DNA of 64,000 nt from Mucilaginibacter sp. SJ (GCF_028993635.1 NZ_CP118631.1:4588001-4652000); one strand, 5' to 3'; counted from the stretch's first letter, positions 54,200 to 62,787 are shown. Notes: a model not told the origin generated them from the letters alone. Numbers and translations: made by a program.

Positions 54200-54622
54200 A
54201 TGCGCAAATGCGTTTTTCTTTTCCTGTTAGCTGTAACTTTTTTGGGTTGTAAAAAACATAACCAGCAAAAGGGATGTTTGGCCCAGGCCTGCACTCTTGA
54301 GTTTGCTTCAATAACTGTGCGCTTTGTTACCACGGAAGGGCTGCCTACGCCAGGGAAAAATGTAACTGTCATCAATTTACGAACTCATCAGGCTATAATT
54401 GCCAAAGGTAATGGCGCAGTTGTGCCATCTGCCGGGCCTAATTTATTTACTATTGCTACAGATAATAATAAAAGTGAGTTTTCAACTGAGGGCGACGATG
54501 TAGAACTTACTGCAACTGATGTTATTACCAATATTACCAAAACCACCACGTTTAAAATTTCAGGTGGGTGTAATTGCCACATCGCCAAAATATCCGGCCC
54601 GGATAAAATAACATTTAATTAA
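54200..54622 (+). CDS. Small hypothetical lipoprotein
   Basis: 140 residues from ATG 54200. A signal sequence with lipobox VTFLGC places Cys17 as the lipidated residue, followed by KKHNQQKGC. The mature part is beta-rich (ASITVRFVTTEGLPTPGKNVTVINL, KTTTFKISGGCNC) with four further cysteines that could form disulfides, and reads like a small Ig or carboxypeptidase-regulatory-like fold. I do not recognise the family. Flanked by hairpin terminators on both sides, so it seems to be its own transcription unit, upstream of a TonB receptor. Confidence 0.62.
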   Translation: MRKCVFLFLLAVTFLGCKKHNQQKGCLAQACTLEFASITVRFVTTEGLPTPGKNVTVINLRTHQAIIAKGNGAVVPSAGPNLFTIATDNNKSEFSTEGDDVELTATDVITNITKTTTFKISGGCNCHIAKISGPDKITFN

Positions 54623-54643
54623 TAAAATTTTTTTTGAACAGAG

Positions 54644-54674
54644 GACTGCACAATAATAAAGGTGCGGTCTTTTT
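54644..54674 (+). terminator. Intrinsic terminator after the small lipoprotein gene
   Basis: GACTGCAC (54644-54651) pairs with GTGCGGTC (54662-54669, one G-U pair) and is followed by TTTTT. Confidence 0.75.
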
Positions 54675-54709
54675 GTATTTGATGTTATTTAAACTAATTA
54701 TAAATAAAA

Positions 54710-54762
54710 CTTGCAAAAAGAAAGTCTTTTTATACTTTTGCGCTTAATTAGACTTAATCTAA
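54710..54762 (+). promoter_or_regulatory. Promoter with dyad operator for the TonB receptor
   Basis: CTTG (54710-54713), 19 nt and TACTTTTG (54733-54740) match the Bacteroidota promoter. Directly downstream, at the expected transcription start, lies TTAGACTTAATCTAA (54748-54762), a dyad with arms TTAGA and TCTAA. Similar dyads precede iron-uptake genes in this phylum, so a Fur- or DtxR-type iron repressor is the likely reader. The regulator itself is not in the window. Confidence 0.65.
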
Positions 54763-54767
54763 ATAGA

Positions 54768-57230
54768 ATGGCAAGCAACCTTTACTCTTCTCTGCGTACA
54801 ATCACTTTTTTAATTTTATTCTTGTTTTCAAATACCCTGATACTGAAAGCTGATGACGAAGGCAATAACGGCAAAATTACCGGTGTTGTTAAAACCAGCG
54901 ATGATCAACCGGCCGTTTTTGTTAACGTGGCCATTAAAGGCTTAAACAAAAGCACTGTCACAACCGATAACGGATCATTCACTTTTAATAATATTAAGCC
55001 CGGTACTTACACCCTGATTGCTAAGTACATTGGTACAAAGACAGAAGAGCAAACTGTAAATGTGTTTGCAAATAAAACAACTACAGTATCTTTTAAACTT
55101 TATGAAAGCTCGGCCGAGTTAAATGAAGTTGTGGTTTCTTCTACAAAAACAATTAACCGTAAAAAATTAAATATTGGCAAAATGAACATATCGCCAATAG
55201 ACCTGCCACAAAGCGTTACCGTAATAGGCCGGGATGTGCTTGATCAGCAACAATCATTGCGTTTAAGTGATGTCATCAAAAATGTGAACGGTGTTTACCT
55301 TTATAGCGGTCGCGGCAATACCCAGGAAACGTTTGGTGCCCGCGGTTATAATTTTGGAAGCAACAATATTTTTAAAAATGGTTTCCGGGTTAACTCGGGC
55401 GTTGTGCCGGAGATTAGTTCACTGGAACGTGTTGAGGTATTAAAAGGTAGCGCCGCTTTGTTATACGGAAACGTGGCACCCGGCGGCATCCTGAATATGG
55501 TAACCAAAAAACCTTTATTTGTACAGGGCGGCAAAGTGTCAATGACTTATGGCAGCTATGATCTTTACCGTCCTTCGTTTGATGTTTACGGCCCTATATC
55601 TTCCAAATTAGCTTACCGCGTAAATGGTACCTATGAAAATGCCAAAAGCTTCCGCGATAATGTAAAATCAGAAAAAGAATACATCAACCCTTCATTCTTA
55701 TACAAAATAAATGATAAAACAACTTTGATTGTGGAGGGCGATTATCTTAACTACGATTTTACCCCCGATTTCGGAACCGGGCAAATCAATAACGTTATCG
55801 CCAAAGTTCCGCGCAACAGGTATTTGGGCGCGTTATGGTCAACAGGTAATACCAAGCAAACTACTGCAACAGCAACCATTAACCACCAGCTCAATAGCCT
55901 CTGGCAGTTAAGCGGTGGCTTTTCATACCAACATTTTAACCGCCAGTATCAAACAACCGAGCGTGTATTACCTGATGCCAATGGCGATTGGGGCCGTACC
56001 CTAAACAGGGCCGAAACACTTGAAGATTATTATACAGGTCAGTTTAATATTACCGGTCAGTTTAACACAGGTTCTATAAAGCATAATATATTGGCCGGTG
56101 TTGATGCCGATTGGTACCGCAATAATGCTTACACCTATGTTGCTACGGTAAATAAGGTATCAAGCTATCTTGATCAAAATAATACCCCGCAAAATGCTGT
56201 TTATGATAAGATCAATATTTTTGACCTTGATAAATACACCCTCCGTACCGATAAGCCGCAGATGAACCCGTTTTATAGCATTTTAACACCTACTAACCGT
56301 TTTGGTGCCTATGCTAACGACCTTATTAGCTTATCCGAAAAAGTTAAGGTGCTTGCCGGCATCCGTTGGTCATATCAATATATATCACCAACATCAGTTA
56401 GCAACTATAATACACTTGCTACTGCTACCCCGGCAGCCGGTAAAGAAGATAAGGCATTTTCACCGCGTGTAGGCATCGTTTACAAGCCAATAGCTAATAC
56501 AGCCCTGTTCGCAAGCTACTCCAATTCTTTTGTAACAAATACAGGTACCGACATTAATAACAATCCGCTTGATCCCTCAATGATTGATCAATACGAAGTT
56601 GGTGTTAAAAATGATTTCCTGAACGGCAACCTGTCTGTAAATGTAACAGCATACCGCATTAAAAATAATAACCTGGCCCAAACTGCACCATTCCAGGCTG
56701 ATGGTGCTACGCCAAATATCAACACCAACATCAAAGTACTGAGCGGTGAAACAAAGAGCGATGGCTTGGAGGTTGATATTGCCGGCCACCCGGTAAAAGG
56801 CCTGGATGTATTGGCAGGCTACAGCTACACCAATGCCAAATACACCAAAACAGGAACTGCAGTTGGCAGCAATATAGCCGGGCAGCCATTATTGAACACA
56901 CCAAAGCATACAGCTAACACCAGCGTGTTTTATACGTTTTACAATGGCGATTTGAAAGGGTTTAAAGTAGGCGCATCTGTTTACTACCTGGGCAACCGCG
57001 TTGCTGGTAACGCTAATACAGTAGGTCAAACCCAAACAATATCAAGGTTAGTTAATGTACCTGGCTTTACCACGGTTGATGCTTCGGTAGGTTATACTTA
57101 TAAAAAGATCTCTATTATTGGTAAGATCTCTAATATTGGCAACGTGCTTAATTATAATGTGCACGAAAATTATAGCATTAACCCTATACCGCCAAGGCAG
57201 TTCTTAACCTCATTGAGTTATAAATTTTAA
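54768..57230 (+). CDS. TonB-dependent siderophore receptor with carboxypeptidase-regulatory-like domain
   Basis: 820 residues from ATG 54768; a TTG-initiated longer form at 54711 overlaps the promoter and operator and is rejected. An N-terminal signal is followed by a CarboxypepD_reg-like domain (GKITGVVKTSDDQPAVFVNVAI, about residues 35-115). Then comes the plug domain (LPQSVTVIGRDVLDQQQ, VLKGSAALLYGNVAPGGILNMVTKKP) and a 22-strand-type barrel ending in Phe (LSYKF). TonB-dependent siderophore receptor motifs fit ferric-hydroxamate or related receptors. The adjacent PepSY gene suggests iron uptake coupled to reduction. A terminator hairpin lies 12 nt after the stop. Confidence 0.93.
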   Translation: MASNLYSSLRTITFLILFLFSNTLILKADDEGNNGKITGVVKTSDDQPAVFVNVAIKGLNKSTVTTDNGSFTFNNIKPGTYTLIAKYIGTKTEEQTVNVFANKTTTVSFKLYESSAELNEVVVSSTKTINRKKLNIGKMNISPIDLPQSVTVIGRDVLDQQQSLRLSDVIKNVNGVYLYSGRGNTQETFGARGYNFGSNNIFKNGFRVNSGVVPEISSLERVEVLKGSAALLYGNVAPGGILNMVTKKPLFVQGGKVSMTYGSYDLYRPSFDVYGPISSKLAYRVNGTYENAKSFRDNVKSEKEYINPSFLYKINDKTTLIVEGDYLNYDFTPDFGTGQINNVIAKVPRNRYLGALWSTGNTKQTTATATINHQLNSLWQLSGGFSYQHFNRQYQTTERVLPDANGDWGRTLNRAETLEDYYTGQFNITGQFNTGSIKHNILAGVDADWYRNNAYTYVATVNKVSSYLDQNNTPQNAVYDKINIFDLDKYTLRTDKPQMNPFYSILTPTNRFGAYANDLISLSEKVKVLAGIRWSYQYISPTSVSNYNTLATATPAAGKEDKAFSPRVGIVYKPIANTALFASYSNSFVTNTGTDINNNPLDPSMIDQYEVGVKNDFLNGNLSVNVTAYRIKNNNLAQTAPFQADGATPNINTNIKVLSGETKSDGLEVDIAGHPVKGLDVLAGYSYTNAKYTKTGTAVGSNIAGQPLLNTPKHTANTSVFYTFYNGDLKGFKVGASVYYLGNRVAGNANTVGQTQTISRLVNVPGFTTVDASVGYTYKKISIIGKISNIGNVLNYNVHENYSINPIPPRQFLTSLSYKF

Positions 57231-57241
57231 TAACAAAACTA

Positions 57242-57269
57242 ACCGGGCATGGCAACATGCCCGGTTTTT
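57242..57269 (+). terminator. Hairpin between the TonB receptor and the PepSY gene
   Basis: ACCGGGCAT (57242-57250) pairs perfectly with ATGCCCGGT (57257-57265), followed by TTTTT. The PepSY start codon is only 17 nt beyond, so it should attenuate expression of that gene relative to the receptor, unless it has another promoter. Confidence 0.85.
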
Positions 57270-57285
57270 ATGCTTATAGCAATCG

Positions 57286-58521
57286 ATGAAAGCATTTTTC
57301 CGCACCATACACCTTTATTTAAGCCTTGCGGCCGGGGTGGTTATTTTCTGTTCATGTTTAACAGGTACGATGCTGGTTTTTGAAAAAGAAATTCAGCAGG
57401 CACTTCATCCGCAGCGGTATTTTATAAAAGCGCAGGATAAAAGGTTGCCGCTGGCTGTTTTAACGGAAGGTGTGTTAAAACAGGTGCCTAAATCAAAACT
57501 GGCGACAGTTATGGTTTATGATGATCCGGAACGTTCGGTTGAAGTGGGACTTATAGTGCCCGAAAAAAAAGGTAAGAAACCAGCGGATGCGCCTAAAACA
57601 GAAAAGCATGCCGGAGTTCATGGAAAAAAAGATGCGAAGCCAAAAGATGTCGAGCGATCAAACCTTACTGCTTTTGTAAATCCCTATACCGGGCAAATAG
57701 TTGATCAGTTTAACCGCAGGCAAACGTTCCTGTATTCGGTAGAAATGTTTCACCGCTATTTGTTAGGCGGAAAGAATAGTGTAGGCGATTGGGTGATCAG
57801 TATTTCGACTTTGTTTTTCCTGGGGATACTGATTACAGGTGTAATACTTTGGTGGCCTAAAACCAAGGCCATTATGAAGCAGCGACTTAAGATAAAATGG
57901 GACGGCAGCGGCAAGCGCCTCACACATGATCTGCATATTGTCACCGGTTTTTATACCTCTATATTTTTGATCATTATTTGTGCTTCGGGCCTGGTAATGA
58001 CTTTTAAGTGGGCAAATAATACCTTGTTTTTTCTTACCAACTCAAAGGTGGTTGCCAAAGAAGATATCAAAGCCCCGCTTTCGGTTTACCAGCCGGGCGT
58101 TGCCGCCATCTCGCCGGATGCGGCTGTTAGTGCCTTAGGCAACAAAATAACCGGTGCCGAAAATTACACTATCCGTTACCCGCGCGATACGGCAGCTGTG
58201 TATACTTTTAATGTGCTCAAAAAAGGTTCTGTTGAACTGGCTACCGATACTTATTATATAGATCAGTACACTGGCAAACTTGCCGGATCGGCTTTATATG
58301 CTGATAAAAGCCTTGGTCAGCGTATCAGAGGGGTAATTAAACCCATTCATACAGGTTCCATTTATGGCTGGCCTACCCAGGTTTTGGCTTTTTTGATTAC
58401 GTTGGTGTCGCTTATTTTTCCGGTAACTGGTGTAATGATGTGGCTTAACCGTACTGGTAAAAAGAAGGATAAAGCCGTGCGCAGCAGAGGGAAAGCGGTT
58501 GTTCCGGCAGAAGCTGTCTAA
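57286..58521 (+). CDS. PepSY-domain membrane protein, PiuB/ferric-reductase-like
   Basis: 411 residues from ATG 57286. The N-terminal LYLSLAAGVVIFCSCLTGTMLVFEKEIQQAL is the PepSY_TM entry. Further helices lie at about 170-195, 215-245 and 360-385, with a histidine-bearing FHRYLLGG segment and WWPKTKAIMKQRL. A Lys-rich insert (about 98-125, KKGKKPADAPKTEKHAG) is unusually long. Homologues are linked to siderophore uptake and are proposed to act as inner-membrane reductases or transport partners. It probably belongs to the same regulon as the receptor before it. Confidence 0.87.
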   Translation: MKAFFRTIHLYLSLAAGVVIFCSCLTGTMLVFEKEIQQALHPQRYFIKAQDKRLPLAVLTEGVLKQVPKSKLATVMVYDDPERSVEVGLIVPEKKGKKPADAPKTEKHAGVHGKKDAKPKDVERSNLTAFVNPYTGQIVDQFNRRQTFLYSVEMFHRYLLGGKNSVGDWVISISTLFFLGILITGVILWWPKTKAIMKQRLKIKWDGSGKRLTHDLHIVTGFYTSIFLIIICASGLVMTFKWANNTLFFLTNSKVVAKEDIKAPLSVYQPGVAAISPDAAVSALGNKITGAENYTIRYPRDTAAVYTFNVLKKGSVELATDTYYIDQYTGKLAGSALYADKSLGQRIRGVIKPIHTGSIYGWPTQVLAFLITLVSLIFPVTGVMMWLNRTGKKKDKAVRSRGKAVVPAEAV

Positions 58522-58541
58522 AATGAAAAAGATTATCTTTT

Positions 58542-58576
58542 CTCATCAGGGCCTCTCGTAAAGAACCCCTGATGAG
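58542..58576. terminator. Convergent terminator hairpin
   Basis: CTCATCAGGG (58542-58551) pairs perfectly with CCCTGATGAG (58567-58576) around a 15-nt loop. It covers the end of the minus-strand GNAT coding region and lies 20 nt after the PepSY stop, so it can serve both converging genes. Confidence 0.7.
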
Positions 58577-59175
58577 ACTTTTAAAGGTTCCCTGATCATA
58601 ATCCAGTAAGGGCAGCCTGTAACCGGTTCGCTTACTTCCTTTGCTATTTTATACCCCATTCGTTCATAAAACCTGATGTTTCGCGGGGTGAACGTTTCAA
58701 GATAGGTTGATATCCCGTTTTTATCTGTTTCGTTAAGTATTTCCATCAACAGATTAGCCCCCAATCCCTGTCCCTGGCTACTTGGTTTGATCCCGGCTAT
58801 CGACAAATACCAGGCATCGTGCAGTATCGGGTCAAGTTGTTCGGTCATGAAAGAAAGTATGGTTGAATAAGCTTTTAATGCCGGTTCGCCCATATGTGTT
58901 TTTATAAAATCTTTCTTTAACAGGCTCTTTTCATTATCTGTAGCCGGGTTTAAGGGCTGGCTCCATATGGTGGCACCGTAAGCAGGATCACCGGCAATAG
59001 TTAACCGGCCGTACTTTTCTCCTTCTTTCATCGAGTAATCCATATACTTCATCAGTATTTCCCGTTTTTCGGGCTCGCCACCGAGGATCTCCCGTAACAA
59101 TTCTATGTAAAAAGGGTCAGGGATGAGAGCTTCATATAACGCAAAAGCCAGGTCTTTATATTTATAGGTGTACAT
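58546..59175 (-). CDS. GNAT-family acetyltransferase
   Basis: 209 residues from ATG 59175. The N-terminal half is helical (YKDLAFALYEALIPDPFYIELLREIL) and the GNAT fold occupies the rest: WYLSIAGIKPSSQGQGLGANLLMEIL holds the acetyl-CoA loop (QGQGLG), and TFTPRNIRFYERMGYKI the final helix. The closest style is N-acetyltransferases with an N-terminal extension from Bacteroidota. Acceptor unknown. It converges with the PepSY gene; its 3' end lies inside a hairpin. Confidence 0.83.
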   Translation of the reverse strand: MYTYKYKDLAFALYEALIPDPFYIELLREILGGEPEKREILMKYMDYSMKEGEKYGRLTIAGDPAYGATIWSQPLNPATDNEKSLLKKDFIKTHMGEPALKAYSTILSFMTEQLDPILHDAWYLSIAGIKPSSQGQGLGANLLMEILNETDKNGISTYLETFTPRNIRFYERMGYKIAKEVSEPVTGCPYWIMIREPLKVSSGVLYERP

Positions 59176-59320
59176 GTTTTTGTTAAGTTCAAAGGCTTAA
59201 TATACAAAATATTAGTCCCCTGCTATTAGTTAAGCAATTGTAGTTTATCAAAGCGATGATTCGGTAATAAATGGTTTTTTCTCCCACTTTTTCATGATTC
59301 AAAATTTATAGCTATGAGTC

Positions 59321-59433
59321 GGTTCAAACAAATTGTGAATTTCTAAAATTTTCCTTTTACGCTGAAATCAGCGTTTATATACGCTGTAGTCAATTTTTTG
59401 ACCGTTTATGTGGTTCAAACAAATTGTGAATTT
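59321..59433. repeat. Two copies of a 22-nt direct repeat
   Basis: GGTTCAAACAAATTGTGAAT plus two T (59321-59342) is repeated exactly at 59412-59433, 91 nt apart. The core has partial dyad symmetry (TTCA...TGAA), suggesting protein binding sites. No nearby start codon depends on them visibly. Confidence 0.8.
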
Positions 59434-59597
59434 TTACCATTTGAGAAATGTTAACAAAATAAATTGCGGTTTTTTGTTTGTAATTAACTGGTTATTAAGT
59501 TTTTGTCTTGTTTTATTGTGGGGTGCTATTTTATAAATTACTTATTAGTTTTCTATGTTAACCTTTAAATTTAATCGCTAATTGCTTTTTGTCATTT

Positions 59598-59628
59598 GTA
59601 AAAGGCCACCAGTAACGTTGGTGGCCTT
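59598..59628 (-). terminator. Intrinsic terminator of the Pycsar-type operon
   Basis: On the minus strand AAGGCCACC (59620-59628 complement) pairs with GGTGGCCTT (59602-59610 complement) and runs into TTTT, 10 nt after the cyclase stop. Nine-bp perfect stem. Confidence 0.83.
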
Positions 59629-59638
59629 GGCTTTGCTT

Positions 59639-60943
59639 TTACTGAATGAACACGTAGAACATCGCTGTAACCGTTGCACTATTAGGCCTAATGATTTTAC
59701 ATTTGATATAATGATGACCCAAGTAGGCAGCATTCAATTCGCAGGTCGTGCTATTTTTGAAGTTACTTCCATAATCAGGTTCCAAGTTGTTCACGGCTTT
59801 GGCTTCAGCGCCTTGATTGATGACCTTCCACTCGATGGTTTCGTAATCTCGCCTGCAATAGGTTGAATTCCTAAATCTCAAGATGAATCGGATTTGTTTC
59901 CCCTTGTCGATAGAACGAGAATTCTGGTAATAGGTTTCCGGCCCCTGTGTGCTATCAAAGACTTCGCAGTATAGTCGGTAATCTGGCTCAATAATTTCCA
60001 GGCTACCATCCCCAGCACGGTTCACAAAATCATAGGTAGGCAGGTATTTTCGCCATAAGAATTCATATTGCGGATAAGAAATATCGCGGATAATATAACG
60101 ATCAATCTCTTTTTGTCCGTCGCTTGTCTTATAAACGTAATCGTAATAAGTATTTGGTATGTCCAGTTCTTTAACCACATTTCCACCAATAACAATGGCG
60201 TTGGATGAAGCTTTTTGCTGAAGCTTAGCCGCCAGGTCAGTATGAAGACTGGTGGTGGTCAGTTCCGCGCAACCAGGTACACCGTAGTGTGACCATAATA
60301 CTTCCTGATCAGGGCCATAATCTATTCCAATCCGGATCTTGATCGGCTCAAGTCCATGCTTCCTGAAGATCGCGCTCAGATTTTTTTCAACGAACTGGCA
60401 AAGTACAGCAGCGGCGTTTAAGGCATTGATTACTGAGTCGTTTTTGTAGTGTCCACGGCGGGCGAACTGTACAAAAACGGCATCACCTTGTAGTCTATGG
60501 ATATGCCCGCCAAAAAAATTAGCGACATGTATACATAGTGTGAGTAGAGAATCTTTGATGAGCCGTACGCGCTCCAGCGGGTATTTCAGCCTTAACCTGG
60601 ATGAGCCCTTGATATCAACGAACATAGATGTACAATGGTGGTACTCCATTTCATTGTGACCAATATGGGCGAAATCAGGGTGGCTGCCAATGACGATCTG
60701 CTCGAAGGAACTCCTGTTAGTGCCAAATAATTTCTGTAACCCATTACGGTCAAAATTCAGCAAGGCTTTATCTCCGTTAAGTTGCAGGCTTTCATTCTGC
60801 TCGGCAAAGAGTTTGACCGACGCATTACCTTTTAATATATCGTTCCTGACAGACCTAATATTATCGGCACCATTAAAATGGTTATACGTATCTCCGGTTA
60901 GCAATTTGTCGATATCCTGGGTGTAATTTTCAAATAATCTCAT
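59639..60943 (-). CDS. Class III nucleotidyl cyclase with C-terminal sensor-like domain (PycC-like)
   Basis: 434 residues from ATG 60943, which overlaps the effector stop as ATGA; a TTG at 61015 is rejected. The cyclase domain has the metal-binding Asp110 in MFVDIKGSSRL and Asp154 in HRLQGDAVFVQF, then IRIGIDYGP and a TSLHTDLAAKLQ helix. The C-terminal 90 residues (RDYETIEWKVINQGAEA, ELNAAYLGHHYIKCKI) are beta-rich and fit the AGS-C sensor domain found on CBASS and Pycsar cyclases. With the adjacent membrane protein this strongly suggests a Pycsar anti-phage system that makes a cyclic mononucleotide (cCMP or cUMP) on infection. Base specificity is not resolved. Confidence 0.83.
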   Translation of the reverse strand: MRLFENYTQDIDKLLTGDTYNHFNGADNIRSVRNDILKGNASVKLFAEQNESLQLNGDKALLNFDRNGLQKLFGTNRSSFEQIVIGSHPDFAHIGHNEMEYHHCTSMFVDIKGSSRLRLKYPLERVRLIKDSLLTLCIHVANFFGGHIHRLQGDAVFVQFARRGHYKNDSVINALNAAAVLCQFVEKNLSAIFRKHGLEPIKIRIGIDYGPDQEVLWSHYGVPGCAELTTTSLHTDLAAKLQQKASSNAIVIGGNVVKELDIPNTYYDYVYKTSDGQKEIDRYIIRDISYPQYEFLWRKYLPTYDFVNRAGDGSLEIIEPDYRLYCEVFDSTQGPETYYQNSRSIDKGKQIRFILRFRNSTYCRRDYETIEWKVINQGAEAKAVNNLEPDYGSNFKNSTTCELNAAYLGHHYIKCKIIRPNSATVTAMFYVFIQ

Positions 60944-61458
60944 TTGCTGAAAAGTATTAAGGCCAAAATACCAAGTACCAAAGTCAGTTGAATAAATATG
61001 AGCACTGTTGCCCAAGACAGATAATTATATTTTTTGCGCAGGCCCTTAGCCAGTTGAAAAGCTTGCTTTGAGACATCATCATTAAAGGCTTGCTCATCTA
61101 CAGCATTAAGTGCCTCCTGGTATTTAGTGACATTATCAAACATGCTTACAGAACCAAAATAGATCAGCGAATGGTAACGATCGATTGAGGAGTTTCCGGA
61201 TTTGAGGAACGGAAAGATCGCGAACAATACAATGACCAGGCTGCCTACACCTAAAATAAAAACGCACAGTACCGCCAATTTATAAGCGGTTAACCAGTCT
61301 GTTTCTACGAAAGTGATCAGCGTTTTATAATTCGATAAAAGTCCACCGCAGAGGAAACTGTTAAAGGCGAGAAGGAAGGCGCCTTTGGTATTGGCGCCTC
61401 CTATATACGTATCGTACCGTTGTACAATAAATTTGATTTGATCTATTGTTGCTCCCAT
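60940..61458 (-). CDS. Pycsar-type transmembrane effector (PycTM-like)
   Basis: 172 residues from ATG 61458. Predicted helices are at about 26-42, 60-85 and 147-170. The first follows the motif GGANTKGAFLLAFNSFL, close to the A..KA..LL..N pattern of the DUF5706/PycTM family, whose members disrupt the inner membrane once bound to a cyclic pyrimidine nucleotide. A soluble segment of about 60 residues (86-146) between helices 2 and 3 may bind nucleotide. Only 2 nt separate it from the 61461-62708 stop, and it overlaps the cyclase start by 4 nt. Family call rests on motif and context. Confidence 0.78.
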   Translation of the reverse strand: MGATIDQIKFIVQRYDTYIGGANTKGAFLLAFNSFLCGGLLSNYKTLITFVETDWLTAYKLAVLCVFILGVGSLVIVLFAIFPFLKSGNSSIDRYHSLIYFGSVSMFDNVTKYQEALNAVDEQAFNDDVSKQAFQLAKGLRKKYNYLSWATVLIFIQLTLVLGILALILFSK

Positions 61459-61460
61459 TG

Positions 61461-62708
61461 TTATTTTTTACTTAAAATAATATCCGAAATGATATACCGT
61501 AATTTATCTTTCAGGTCGTAATCGATTTCCAGTTGCTCGGCCTTATCACACATGGCAAGTAGTTTTGCGAAAGCCGAAATCTCGTTGTCAATTTTTGTCT
61601 TGAAGATATCCCGCAGTGCCATAATATCCCGGAAAGCACTCCGGCGATTAGTTAGCTTATATTCAATGCGTGCCCTCAATTCATCCGGGGTCTTGATGGC
61701 CTTAACGGCCAAAAGGTCCTTAATAAAGTCTTCGGTGTCATTAAGGATCGTATCCAATTCAGTCAGGTTTTCCAGTGTTTTTTTAGGGCTGGTGCGATGC
61801 GAAATAATCAGTTTGCTATTGTTCGCTTCTTCATTACTGTTGAACAAGTAAACGCCGCCGTGTAATCTACCTCCAACACGGATGATTTTACTGTAGTTTA
61901 GTGACCCTTGCCCTAAATCGTTTGTGGTGACGATAATTGCAGAGGAGGCCTTACCGAATGCTCCTGCATCTTTCAGGCGCTTATCGGTAATGATCAGCTC
62001 CAATTTAGATTCAGAGCTTGCCGCGCTGCTGATGGCATATTGATTCCCCTCATTTCTTTTCATGTCGCGATGCAAAGCGAGCATGGTTACCACGAAAGTA
62101 AAATCAACCCCATATTCATAATAACGATCAACCGAAGTGATGCCGCGTAAGAACAACTGATCGCTGTTGGCCACCAGCCGGTAACTACGATAACGGTTAT
62201 AGCGTTTATCTGCTTCGGCCAGTTCTTTAAAATAGTCCAGATTGTATTGCGCCAACTCACTCAAGCCTGTTTTGAAAAGACGGTTCGCATATTTGGCCAT
62301 ATCATAGGTGTCGAAGTAGGTATTTTTCGCATCATAAATGGCATAGCAGTTCAGGTCGCTCTTGATCTCATCAATTTCGGCATATTCCTCAAAATTGAAA
62401 ATGAGCGGAAGCGGATTGGCCAGTTCTTCCACCGGATCTTTACTTTGCCGAATATTGATATGTTTACTTTGGGCACTAACGGAAAATCGCTGAAAATGTT
62501 GGTTAATATATTGAATACGCTTAAATATTGTATCGATATGGTCAACCTGAATATATTCACCTGCGATTTCATCTGTTTTGAATGTTGCTGCTACCTCTGC
62601 TTGGTAGGGGTGCTCACGCAACAAACTCATCAGCAGGCTCACCTTAAGCCTGCCGCTACTGTGGTCATCATTTAGGATGACTGGTTTTTGTATAAAACGA
62701 TCTGTCAT
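61461..62708 (-). CDS. Uncharacterised protein, first gene of the Pycsar-type operon
   Basis: 415 residues from ATG 62708. I do not recognise a family. It is soluble, without signal or membrane segments. It has many Asp, Glu, Lys and Tyr residues, a central RYNRYRSYRLVANSDQLFLRG block, a strand-rich middle (LELIITDKR, SAIIVTTNDLG) and a helical C-terminal third (residues 300-415, repeated K/E/L). Its stop is 2 nt from the effector start, so the three genes are one operon. Two-gene Pycsar systems normally lack such a gene; it may sense infection, regulate the cyclase, or be a passenger. Confidence 0.72.
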   Translation of the reverse strand: MTDRFIQKPVILNDDHSSGRLKVSLLMSLLREHPYQAEVAATFKTDEIAGEYIQVDHIDTIFKRIQYINQHFQRFSVSAQSKHINIRQSKDPVEELANPLPLIFNFEEYAEIDEIKSDLNCYAIYDAKNTYFDTYDMAKYANRLFKTGLSELAQYNLDYFKELAEADKRYNRYRSYRLVANSDQLFLRGITSVDRYYEYGVDFTFVVTMLALHRDMKRNEGNQYAISSAASSESKLELIITDKRLKDAGAFGKASSAIIVTTNDLGQGSLNYSKIIRVGGRLHGGVYLFNSNEEANNSKLIISHRTSPKKTLENLTELDTILNDTEDFIKDLLAVKAIKTPDELRARIEYKLTNRRSAFRDIMALRDIFKTKIDNEISAFAKLLAMCDKAEQLEIDYDLKDKLRYIISDIILSKK

Positions 62709-62787
62709 TGTCTTTATTCCTTTAATGTTTCTATTGATGTGGACTATCCTGTGATAGCTGTACAGGGCAGGCGAAGGACAATGACAG
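62702..62787. repeat. Inverted repeat around the start of the Pycsar-type operon
   Basis: CTGTCATTGTC (62702-62712) is perfectly complementary to GACAATGACAG (62777-62787). One arm covers the start codon of 61461-62708, so the transcript could fold to hide the initiation site, or the repeats could be operator sites. The 64-nt spacer contains the short dyad CTATC/GATAG (near 62748). Confidence 0.7.

Larger units (their letters stand above)
59176..59638. other. Noncoding gap bordering the defence island
   Basis: 463 nt of strongly AT-rich DNA. It holds a 22-nt direct repeat (listed separately), a small ACGCTG/CAGCGT hairpin (59359-59374), a GTCAATTTTTTGAC dyad (59389-59402) and, at its right end, the terminator of the Pycsar operon. 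No credible frame or tRNA was found. Composition changes here relative to the genes on the left, as expected for an island boundary. Confidence 0.6.

Noticed and set aside
59312..59440. tRNA or tRNA fragment suggested by GGTTCAAA
   Set aside because: The repeat resembles a T-arm sequence but no cloverleaf, acceptor stem or CCA context surrounds it.
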